A stretch of 64,000 nt of DNA from Hydractinia symbiolongicarpus. Its lineage: Eukaryota > Cnidaria > Hydrozoa > Anthoathecata > Hydractiniidae. The DNA is taken from contig NC_079878.1 of the NCBI RefSeq assembly GCF_029227915.1, forward strand, positions 13,640,001 through 13,704,000, given 5' to 3'. Shown piece by piece: positions 45,440 to 55,300 of the stretch (position 1 is the first letter of the stretch; each line of letters starts with the position of its first letter). The notes beneath the pieces were generated by a model, which saw only the letters and a list, made by a program, of their open reading frames with translations, was not told where the DNA came from and searched no databases. A program made the translations under genes and the position numbers.

Positions 45440-46988
45440 ATGGAAATAAATAAAACGAATAATGAAAATCTAGATGGTAAGTTGTCAAAGTTTTTTTTTT
45501 ATTACTCTTGGATATTATAAAGAAAAAATAAAAGCTAGAAATAAATCAAAATCGAAAATTTTTTTCCACCGGATACTTTGTAGATTGTAAAGAAAAACAG
45601 AAATATATATTCGAATCCATGGAAGATGTCGATATAGCAGTTAGAAATCTCGAGATAAAATCATTATCCCATTTCTCTGTTTATCAAAAAGATAAATCAT
45701 TCGGAGTTGATGGTGAGTTTTAAGTTATAATAAAAAAAATTGATCTTTTGACCAAGAGAAACAAAAAGCAGTAGTCTTCTTTAAAAAAGAAAATCTTTGT
45801 GTGTGTTACTAACTTAATTTTTTAGATATTAATTTAAAAAATCACAAGATTCTCTTCGAAGATATCAAGAACAAGGAGTCACCCCAACAAATCCTTTGGT
45901 CCGGAACTCCTTTTGTGATTGTTGGAAAAAAGTCGCTAGATTGCACGCACGGCGTAGATCATGGCATATTAAAAAAGAAGAAAATACAGGATGAAAAAAT
46001 CAAAGGAAAAGTATGTTTTACCTTTGCTTTGAAATCTGAAAAGGAAAAAGAAAGGAAAAATAATAACCTTTCTCTTATCTATAGGATTCTCAAACACATC
46101 GCAAGGTATACAGTAAGGCTCGGTTTATGGTTCAAAATTCGAAAAAACTTGGTTGTCCAGCAAAAATGATAATTCGTGACATCGCCTTTTTCCCAGACTT
46201 CAAAGTAAGCGCATTTATTTTTCCATTACTCGTTTTGCCGTTTTAGTCTGACCATTTTCTGCTCATCTATCTAACTACCACAGGACGAAGACACTCCTGA
46301 AGATGACGAAGTTATGATAACACATGTGTCTGAGTGTGACACTCCTTTGCCGAAAAGAAGGAAGTTACTTTTCTCTAAAGAAGAAAGAAGTGCCATTGTT
46401 AACAAACAAATGTTAACTGACGAATCAATAAACATCGCACAGAGTCTTTTGGTGTCCCAATTCCCTACCATAGGAGGATTTCAAGACACGGTTGTAGGGA
46501 AGACGCAAAGTTTTGACATCGTGAAATACGAAGAAAATTACATCCAGTTGCTTCATGCTGGTTCTTTGCACTGGATATGCATGGCAAATGTCAACAACAA
46601 CAAAATTGACAACAGGTATTGCCAAATTTTTGATAGCTTGACAAGTGGAAACGTTTCCGTAGATGTTGCAAATCAAATTACCGCTTTTTCTTACTGCCAA
46701 TCAGAAGAACTTGTTATCGATGTTATGCCTGTTCAGCAACAGAAAAATGGAGTTGACTGCGGCCTGTTTTCGATTGCTTTTGCTACTTCATTAGCATTCG
46801 GTGAAAACGCATGCGATAAGATATATGGCAATGATTCTCTTCGTCCACACCTTCTGTCATGTCTAGATGCTGGTCAAATGACTCCCTTTCCAAGTAAGCT
46901 ACGCGCAAGAAAGAGAACTTTAAGGCCGAAAAAAAAATTTGGTAGAAATATATTACGATTGCCGTATGCCATACAATACGGACAATGA
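45440..46988 (+). CDS. Ulp1/C48-type cysteine peptidase-like protein
   Basis: Exons 45440-45476, 45584-45712, 45826-46010, 46085-46204 and 46284-46988 join in frame to 391 residues. The C-terminal half has the Ulp1/SENP fold order: His253 in LHW, Asp274 in IFDSL, a Q-rich oxyanion site (VQQQKNG) and Cys316 in VDCGLFSIAFA, then RPHLLSCLDAGQMTPFP. All catalytic residues are present, so peptidase activity (SUMO- or ubiquitin-like substrate) is plausible but not shown. Exon 4 has a KKLGCPA...FFPDFK module that I recall beside such peptidases in uncharacterised invertebrate proteins. The frame ends soon after an A9 run (46929-46937); a zinc-finger coding tail continues in another frame. This family is amplified in cnidarians and may be transposon-derived. 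I cannot name an orthologue. Confidence 0.8.
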
Positions 46989-47097
46989 AATGGTGGAATG
47001 TTCAAAGTGCATGGAGTGGTTTCACGATAAAAGTGCAAACATTGCGAATGTCCAAGCTTTGTCACGAAGGAAATGGTTTTGTAAAAAATGTAAATAA
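46938..47097 (+). pseudogene. PHD-like zinc-finger tail of the C48 gene, out of frame
   Basis: In the +1 frame after the A9 run, about 50 codons up to TAA at 47097 encode a half-PHD pattern: DCRMP, VECSKCMEWFH, then KWFCKKCK at the very end. The cysteine normally following WFHxx is serine here (FHDKS). With eight instead of nine A residues this would read on from the peptidase, so it is either a slippage mutation, a sequencing error or a relic. Confidence 0.7.
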
Positions 47098-47660
47098 ATT
47101 TCTTCCAAAAAAACACATCATCATTCAACATTTCTTTCCTGTTTTACCCAAATATCTACTTCCACAATAAAATCTGGGTAAATCGGGGATCTGGGTAATA
47201 AGTGCGGCTAAAGGAAGCCATATTTAATGCCGAAGTATTTTGAATAAGAGTTAATTTTAAACCACGGAATGGCATTTTGGATAAAGCATCTTCCCAATTC
47301 AACAGTACTGGCAAATTCGTTTTTTGTGTACATACCCGAAATATAATTTTTTAATGTACCTGAGAATGTTTGTAGGGTCTTGCAAGCAACAAAGCTGACA
47401 CATCCCTTCTTTAAAATCTAAAAGGCGTCTAAAGATGGGCAGGCCTAGCATGGTCTCCTCCCTAATCTTTTAACGGCCCACACAGTCTTAAGACCGGCCA
47501 GTCATTCTTAAGACCAGGCATTTTTATGTCCAAAGATTGGGCAGTGTCCTAAGATTGGGCAGCATCACAGAGGATTGCACATTACCAATTAATGCTTAAA
47601 AAACTCTGAAAACTACAGAAATATTTGTGTGACTTTGAAACTCATTGAATGATAAATTTG

Positions 47661-47727
47661 CTGTCCAACTGAAATCCACCATAAACGAGAAGTTTATGGG
47701 GGGGGGGGGGGGATTTCAGTTGGACAG
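47661..47727. repeat. Two-tier hairpin interrupted by a G15 run
   Basis: Outer arms 47661-47677 (CTGTCCAACTGAAATCC) and 47711-47727 are exact inverses; inner arms CCATAAAC / GTTTATGG pair around GAGAA. Fifteen consecutive G (47698-47712) break the descending strand, suggesting expansion of a short G run in a formerly continuous fold-back. Confidence 0.85.
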
Positions 47728-49667
47728 AAGGATTGGGACTCTGAGTTTAAGTGTGAGAGGGCACGCCACACACAGCACGGCTAGGGGCAGTGAAGAAGCT
47801 ACCACATTGGGTAGCTAACGTTGCAGTCAGGAGTCCTGACGATCTACTATCTGAGAGAAAAAAAATTGAAAGACAAATGTTGATTGGGCTATAAATGTGA
47901 GTTTATAAAGAGGGGAAAAAGATCAAATTGATACCTGCCTAGTCTCACGAGAAGTGCTTTCGTTTTCTATTAGCGGCGTTTGCCGTAAGCCACTACGAGA
48001 AACGCCCATTAAATTTTCTTTGGAGGGCGCGAGGGAGTATTAAAGAGTTTTTTCTTTCTCTTGACAATGGAATACAAAATTTCTACATAATTTCTATATC
48101 ATCGTTTACATTTTCAGTGTCGTCGTCAATAATAAAGCTTTGAGCAGCACTGAATATAAGGATCCATAGCACGTTGAATCTTCAAACATTGGTTCTTTCG
48201 CGCCAACACCTGTATCGTATATATCAAAGAGCGAAAAGAAGCTCTGGGTACGAGATTGGTTCTTAGAGATTTCTTTTAAACCTTTAAATTCTGTTAACTC
48301 TTATCAGACCTTATTAAAATCTTTTAAGCCTCTTTGTCTTTTTCTAAAAAAACTGTTAGGCAATTTTTTAACGTTTAACTGGAACACTACCACGCAAACC
48401 TCAGTAAAATCTTCCGCCCCTGCCGCCCAAAACCCCTAAAAGTCTTGGGGATAAGTTGGGGATATTTGTTTGAAATATATAGCTAGTTACTATGAGTAAT
48501 CATGGTACAAAAATGTAGTTACCATCAATCATCGCAATTTAGTGTATTTTCTGTTAAGCATGAAATGTGAGTGGAATGGTCATCGCCCTCCATTTGATAA
48601 AATTGTTAACGGAGCGCTATCCTGGAATGAACGCCCCGCTATTAGACAAAAAACACTTATATTCGATAAAAATAATGGTCAGGGGCGTCTTATTGGGGAA
48701 TTATTTAATAAAGCCAAAATATTACATACAATTAAATTGTATTTGTTTGTATATAGCCTACTTCGAATTGAGTGCACCCTCTCTCAAACGAGCGCCTGTT
48801 TTATTCATAACTCCATTTCGACTTTGTTTAATTTTTATTTACATTTACAAACCAGATTCAAACCAACACAAAACACAGATTATAACTTTATTTTTGGATT
48901 CTAAATTTAACATCAATTTTAACCATAATTCGCATTCTGACTAAGTAATATTACAATAGATTTCATCCTTTAGTCATTAATTTTATTCCAAACTTATTTT
49001 TGCATTTCAATTCTATAAATTCTTGGTCAAAAATTCTGGTCTGTAATTTATATTAAGGAGTAAATATATGGAAATGAGTAAGATTCTAATAATTTATGCC
49101 GAAAAATAAGTGCTGAATGCATCAGACGGAGATTTTGACATATTAAAAAAGAAGTCTTAACTAAAATTTAAATTTTTAAAAGGTAAATAAAGTATTTCAC
49201 TTGTTGCAAATTTATTTTTTATTAATGTTTTAAGTACAAAACGTTGTAATACTTTTATGGAATGACGAATCCCAGTCCCAGTCATTCATTTTATTTGAAG
49301 TAGCTTAGCTATGTGTTTGCTTTTTTCTCCAGTTAGTTAGCGTTGTCTTTTTTTTCTCGTTACCATACTAGCTAACTAACTAAATTGATGACTATCTAGT
49401 TATTAAATTTATTTCAGCATTATATTTATGACCCAACACAGCAAGAGAAAATAAACTATCCAAAAACACTACAAAAACTATTAAGTATTTTTGCAAGTTT
49501 GGGAGAATTGAAATGAACTCTATTTAAAAATTAAAATAAAAACTTTTTCGTTGTAGTAAAACCATCACTTTTCTATCTTGTATACGACAGTCAGTCATTA
49601 GGGGGGACTGCTAGCTAACTGAGTGTGTTGCTGACGGCGTCACAAATATGCAGTGTCTGAGTCATTT

Positions 49668-50081
49668 AAGAGGGTCCTGCTTCACCGGAAACGCCGCAAA
49701 AACCAAGGGTTGTCGGACGACTTCCGGCGTTTTTAAAAAAATTTAAAATTTCCCCTGGAGAAACCCGAATCAACCCAAAACAACATTTTTTTAATCATTT
49801 ATTTTCACGTATAACTTATTCTTTTAATGTCAAGCAGTGGTAGTAAAATACTGTTTTTTTATCATTAATTCGATAAATAGCTGTAATAAAATCCTACAAA
49901 TAATAAACTCTAAGTACAACGACAAAATATCACCTTCCTTTTTCTCAACAAAATTTAAATGAGAACAACGAGCTCGCCTATATTGCATTTTGGGTGCAAT
50001 TCGGGCGGTTTCAATTGAAAACCCTGAAAAAAACCGGCCGCCCTTACATATACAGCGTTTTCGGCGAGTCAGCACCCTTGT
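49668..50081. mobile_element. hAT-like non-autonomous element, 414 bp, with 8-bp target duplication
   Basis: Flanked by AGTCATTT on both sides (49660-49667 and 50082-50089). Ends AAGAGGGTCCTG and CAGCACCCTTGT are inverse with two mismatches; further in, CACCGGAAACGCC pairs with GCGTTTTCGGCG. Sister of 34144-34613. Confidence 0.85.
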
Positions 50082-50360
50082 AGTCATTTGAGTTCTAAAA
50101 ATAGAGTTGGTTAGTCAGTCGGAGAATTAAAACATAAATTTGAAAAAAATTGTGTCAATCTATCCAGCCATTGATTGCTATGGTTCTGAAGCAACAACGC
50201 AAAAGTAAACAGCAACAATGACAGATAATGTTAGAAGTATATTTCTCTTGTTTCATCTCATAACTACACTTGAGTTTGGGGAAAGGGGGGGATGTAAGGT
50301 TTGGTATTAGGGGGGCCCAAACCAGATGCATGTGTTTCCATCCTTACCCTTAGCAAGGGG

Positions 50361-50540
50361 TATCTCGTGGAAATGTCTGTGTATCTCGTGGAAACGCTAA
50401 CTCACCTGGGGTGTATCTCGTGGAAACACATGCTTATCTCGTGGAAACGCAACCCTCAGTGAATCTCGTGGAAACGCCTACATCTCAACAAATCTCGTGG
50501 AAATGCCTACTACCTGCTATGGCGCGTCTCATGGATGCAA
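50361..50540. repeat. Irregular array of ATCTCGTGGAAACGC motifs
   Basis: The word ATCTCGTGGAAA recurs at 50362, 50383, 50415, 50436, 50463 and 50492, with a degenerate copy at ~50526, all in one orientation. Start-to-start spacing is 21, 32, 21, 27, 29 and 34 bp, with unrelated spacers of roughly 6-19 bp. Confidence 0.85.
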
Positions 50541-51459
50541 CTTATTTGTTAGGATAACAAACGCATCCCCACCAGCGCAGCCCAACATCCCCACCATCGC
50601 GGGTCAACAGTGCTTCTACCTCTAAACAAAAAACTTGGCAATCACAAGTAGCCAAATTGGATACCAAGAAATCCTTGCCAATCATAGCCAAGCCTCTCAA
50701 CAAGGTATAAGAACTTACTTCAGGAACCGCAATTAACCTGTGGTGAACTGTTGGTCCACCAGCATTAAATGTTTTCAATGAGAACTTTGCAGCCTGTTTG
50801 ATTGGAGCTTTCACATACAATTTTAAACTAGTTTTCAGTACCCTTTGCACTCACGGTCAAAATTTTAAAGTAAAGCACGATAGTAATGGTGAGCATTGTG
50901 GAGACAACAAGCATAGAATATTTTTGTCGCACTAGTTCTTTTGACTCTAAATGTCAACAATTGTGATTTAAAAATAAGGTTCAGTTGAGGGACTAACACC
51001 TAATATTTGCAACATCAACCTGATTGAGTTGATACTCCAAATTAGGAGTAAGATGAAAAAGTAATTAGGCACCTGGCGCAGGATGAAGCAATTCTTAGAG
51101 TTAAAGCTTACCTCCCGAGAAAAATCAAGTTGACCTAAATCGATTCATAACATCTTCAGAAAAAACAATTTAACGTTTATTTTATTAAAATCACTACAGT
51201 ACTCAAGAAACCAGACAATGTTAACCTCATGTTTTTAAGCCTTCACCTCACTTTTTCGCCATTTTGCAAGTGAGCATTTAAGAGTATAATTATGCGCCTG
51301 ACGTTACTAGTTAGAAGCTCACATTCGGACCCCCGGGATGAGAGGCGAAACTTTGCGGATGTGATATGATGGGTTTTGTAAAAAAAAGTTCCACACGTTG
51401 ATGAATAAGGACAAATCCTTTTTTTAAATAGTAATATGGCTTCTTGCCCACTTACCTAG

Positions 51460-51661
51460 TTGTCTTAACCACCAAAAGAAACAAGGTGTAATTTTTTTCA
51501 ACTTTCCCAAAGATCCAAAACAACAAACTATATGGATCAAACTGATCAAGAGAGAGGATACGCTTCCAAAGAATTTTAAGATCTGCGAAGCTCATTTTAC
51601 TTCCGAGTTCTTTGACTTTAGAACTGAGTTTGAAAGAAAAAAACAAAAAGAAGAAGATTAG
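51460..51661 (+). pseudogene. THAP zinc-finger exon fragment
   Basis: Following an acceptor (CTTACCTAG at 51451-51459), about 66 codons encode most of a THAP domain: a cysteine (second of the CxxxxC pair), FFNFPKDP, the invariant W in TIWIKLIKR, and ICEAHFTSEFF, which supplies the C and H of the C2CH finger. The first cysteine would be in an upstream exon that I did not find; the AVPTF end is absent and a stop follows a basic run. Probably a relic of a P-element/THAP-type protein or a partial gene. Confidence 0.65.
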
Positions 51662-51741
51662 ATTATTTTTTTTTTTTATCGTCATTCATCGAACTCATGC
51701 GCTATTATCTAATTCGAATACGTTTACATATCAAAACTCAC

Positions 51742-51952
51742 TGATCAAATTAAAAATATTCGCGGATTCTAACCCGCAATAGCAACGACACTCCGCTTCG
51801 CTCGTTATTATCTTACACTTTCCACACTTGCACCATGTCCTTACAGCAACATCAACAGCAACACGTGAAGCTTCTTCTTGAATAGTATCCTCATCACAGC
51901 TCTCCCAACTGAAATCCGAGTCAGTGCTTGGTCTAGTATTTCGCCTGCTCAT
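51742..51952 (-). CDS. First exon of a P2X7-like cysteine-rich-domain protein
   Basis: ATG at 51952 opens a 70-codon frame: an N-terminal Ser/Asp/Glu-rich stretch, then WCKCGKCKII and ECRCYCGLE. The pattern WCxCGxC followed about 10 residues later by ECxCxC-E resembles the zinc-binding cytoplasmic domain of P2X7 receptors, found in many stand-alone invertebrate proteins. A good donor (ATCA|GTGAGT) ends the exon at 51742. No downstream exon could be recognised on the minus strand, so the gene is partial or decayed. Confidence 0.6.
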
Positions 51953-52711
51953 ATTGAAATTCTACAACATTTTCCCTGTCGCTCTTTTTTTCTTTTTTTG
52001 CGTCACAGCTTCTCGGTATTGCAATTGAATGATGATTTCTCAACCGAAGTTAGTATTCATTTTCAAAGTTTCCTGATATTTTCACGGGGGTAAACATACT
52101 CATTACCAATGAATTTCACTATTAAAGTTTGAGTAAAAAATTTCAAGGCAGAAGATGATTTACGATCTTCTAACAGGTGACGTCAGAGCACTCAAGGTGA
52201 AGAAATTTATAAAACAACATTGTGGATGTTTTACCTCGTGTCAGAGGTGAATTTTTGAATCTTTGAATAGGCATTATTAACTTATAAGTGCGAATAAAGG
52301 AAAATAAACTTTATGTTCGTAAATCACGTATGAATATGAGCCAATTTAGGTCAACTTAATTTTTCTCGGGAGGTAAGCTTTAAATTTATCCCAACAGAAT
52401 GCAACTATATTTCACTTTTTGTTTCAATGTAAGAAATTGAAAAGAGGTGCTGAACGCACTTCAATACTAACATAAAAAAGGTGCAAAGGCAGCCTAACAT
52501 AACAGCTTAGTAAATATACAGTTTTCCTCAAAGAAGTATATATTTATATATAAAAACGTTCCATGCACTGTCAACATTAAAAAAACATATTTTTTAACTC
52601 GGCATAGCCGAATACCTGTATCATTTTTCACATGTCCAAACATAGCAGGCAGTTAACTTTCAGAATTGTGTCAAAAAATTTTAATTGGAGAACTGCAGGA
52701 GCTTTGTAGTA

Positions 52712-52963
52712 CTAATTTACTTGTTCGAATCCACATCCAAAAGTAGGAATCACTTTATAATTTCTAATTAGTTTAAGATCTTTTTTCCGCACCAATATGA
52801 AATCTATCTGATTTTTGTTACCTCCAGACTCAAATGTAACAATATGACTTTCCCTTTTCACATAGTGAGAGTTGGTGACAATCAAGTTATTAGCATTTGC
52901 AAATTCCAATATTCTTTCACCTTCCACATTCCTATTTTCATAACCTGTTAATTGCTCCCTCAA
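52712..52963 (-). pseudogene. LINE endonuclease (EEP-type) fragment
   Basis: The minus-strand frame reads NVEGERILEFANANNL, IVTNSHYVKRESHIVT, GGNKNQIDFILV, the late part of the apurinic-type endonuclease domain of non-LTR retrotransposons (often annotated as craniofacial development protein 2-like). It stops at 52712 just before the last conserved block. It could belong to the same LINE family as the tail at 2938-3421. Confidence 0.75.
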
Positions 52964-55300
52964 TTCTAAAAAAAGTTTTTTGGCTGAGCAATATCAATTC
53001 ATCTCACATGGAAATCAATGTTCTCTTTCTTATTATTTACAGTAAAAAAGAACCAAAATATATAAAAAAAAGATAAAGTAAAATAGATAAAGAAGACTTT
53101 GTGATAAAATAGGTTTATAAACGTATATACTATTTATTCAGATTGCTCACCCAGTTTAAATTATTGTAAACTTGGGGTAGTGATTTATTGCTTGAGTGTT
53201 ATTTTCTTATTGATAGGCCTGAACACCTCAACATCTTCACTTGTCCTTTTGCTTATGGATCCAATTGACAAAAGTCTAACATAAAAATCATTACTGGACT
53301 GTTAAGTTTTCTTGACTAAATATTTCATTAACCATTGCTTCCAGGATACATTGGACTACTAGTGATGTGACTAAAAGCCTTTCTTCCACAAAGTTTTTTA
53401 TATTTGAAGAAAATTTATATTGGCTGCCATTATCAGAAATCACTGTATCATGAATACAATGGTACAAGAAGGCTTGTTTTATGACATGTATAACACACCC
53501 AGCATTTATTCAGTTGAGAAGTAAACTTCTGCCCATAATGAAAAACTGCTACAATCAAATATTATTTATCCCCATATTAATAAACTTTCTGCTAGGCAAA
53601 TGTTTGTGCAGGATGTGGCAATAACGGCGCATTTGGTTTTGATGGTAACATTTCCTGGCGGATGCTGTATTTCATGTTATAATTTTTAAAACATGTTGCT
53701 ACAAAACTTAATGTCCCAGTGTTTCATTCTTAATTACAAAGAACGCATTTCTTCAAAGCTTATATTGCCATAGCTTGTTCTAAAATAAAATAAAAAACGT
53801 CCCCACAAAGATTAAATATCACCATAATTATTTCTACATTGATGAGAAAACATCCCTACAAACATTAATAATTGCCGTAATTCATTCTAAAATGGCAAGA
53901 AAACGTCCCCATGTAGCGTTGCCATACTTCCTTTTAAGATGACGAGAAAGTGTCCCTATGATTAATAAAAATATCCGTATTTGTTCTAAAATGAAGAGAA
54001 AACGTCCCTGTGAACCTTACATATCGCCGTATTTCGTTCTATAATGTCGAGAACATATGCTGTGGAACTCGAATATGACGAGAAAATGTCCCTAGGAAGC
54101 ATAAAAGTTGCCATACTTTCTTCTAAAATCACAAGAAAACATCCCTACGAACATAAACATTGCCCTATTTTAACTTTTTTTTTCTTAAATGATCTTGGAG
54201 ATGATTCCTAATTTTTTCAACTGTTGATCATGCTGTTTTTGATCATGTCCACAAAAATGTTTGGCTATTCCATTTTGCCTGCTACGATTCTATCAATACG
54301 TTTGTTAAAAATTTCTAGCAAGGATGTAAGTCCGAATATTGGCAGCTTTCACTTGATCCAATCGGTAACCCAATTGTGATCTGCACCTGTATCAATTTCA
54401 TTTGAATGTTTTTGTTATTGATTTAATTGTCTCTTTCCAAGGGTTTTCATTTTGTTGCCCCCTTATTATCGCTGTATTTGCTTATTTTTTTTAGTCTACT
54501 TTTTGCAAAATGATTCACTGTTCCGCATTTCAAACTTATTGTTTATCCAGGCTAGACAATGTTTTTTACCAAACGCATGTTCACAGTAACAAAATTTACA
54601 CTGTATTGCACGACTAGGAAAATTACTCTTTGTACCTTTTTTAAGATTTTTTTTGTTTACCATGTCTATAATTGACTTCTTTGCTGTCATCTACTCCGTC
54701 CACCACTTTTATGTCAGCTCTACATACTGCTTGTTCTAAAGTCAATTTAGCATCTCCGTCTTCTTGTTTTCAAGCATTAAATTGTGTCACTCTAAAGTTT
54801 CAAAATAATTAATCCCTTTGCAAAGTCTTCAAATTTCTTTAGTCACTAGATTCTTCCCTTTTTTCTCATATTTTTGAGGTTGCCTTACTCTACACTTGAG
54901 CTGCCAGTTGTTTTGGTCATAAGTTTCTTTAAAGATGGCACGAAAAAATTAAAAATTAGATGCATCATAAAATGTTTGTTTACTGACATTAGGTCTGGCA
55001 GAACTTATTTTTGGAAACAAATGGCTCCTCCTCCTTTTGTGGTGTAACTAACTGAAGACTAGAACAAAAACAAATTCAGTTTCCTTAATCCGAACCATAC
55101 CAACCTGTTTGTAATTGATGGGTTGATAACATCAACATAAAGACATTAGGGTAACATTATTTTGGAGCAGCAAAATAATTTTTTTAAAAAAACTTTTAAT
55201 GCTCAACAGCTAGTAGTATCTTTATGTTTTGTAAAATAAACTTGCGTATTTGTTTATATTTTATATGACAACATTTTATAGGTTCACTCCTTGCGTCATC
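52964..55300. other. Intergenic region upstream of the claudin-like gene
   Basis: About 2.3 kb with a minisatellite at 53740-54175 and no supported gene. The claudin-like promoter or a 5' non-coding exon probably lies in the last few hundred bases; TTTTATAG at 55275-55282 could be an acceptor just ahead of the chosen ATG. Confidence 0.5.
53740..54175. repeat. Degenerate ~53-bp minisatellite
   Basis: A unit containing GAGAAAACGTCCCTA, AACATTAA, TTGCCGTA and TTCTAAAATG recurs with CGTCCC-type words at 53799, 53851, 53904, 53951, 54003, 54087 and 54140, i.e. spaced 47-53 bp apart except for one 84-bp gap holding a degraded unit. Confidence 0.8.

Larger units (their letters stand above)
47098..51459. 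other. Repeat-rich intergenic region
   Basis: No convincing gene in 4.3 kb. Contains a hairpin with a G15 run, a hAT-like element (49668-50081), a motif array (50361-50540) and short frames (48542-48944, 50542-50850) lacking recognisable motifs. Confidence 0.6.

Noticed and set aside
48542-48944. Two overlapping frames of 120-125 codons
   Set aside because: Overlap in different frames, no motif, composition like the surrounding non-coding DNA.
50361-50540. Array of repeats with unlike spacers resembling a CRISPR
   Set aside because: The repeats are 12-15 bp, spacers vary from about 6 to 19 bp, there are no cas genes and the DNA is animal nuclear.
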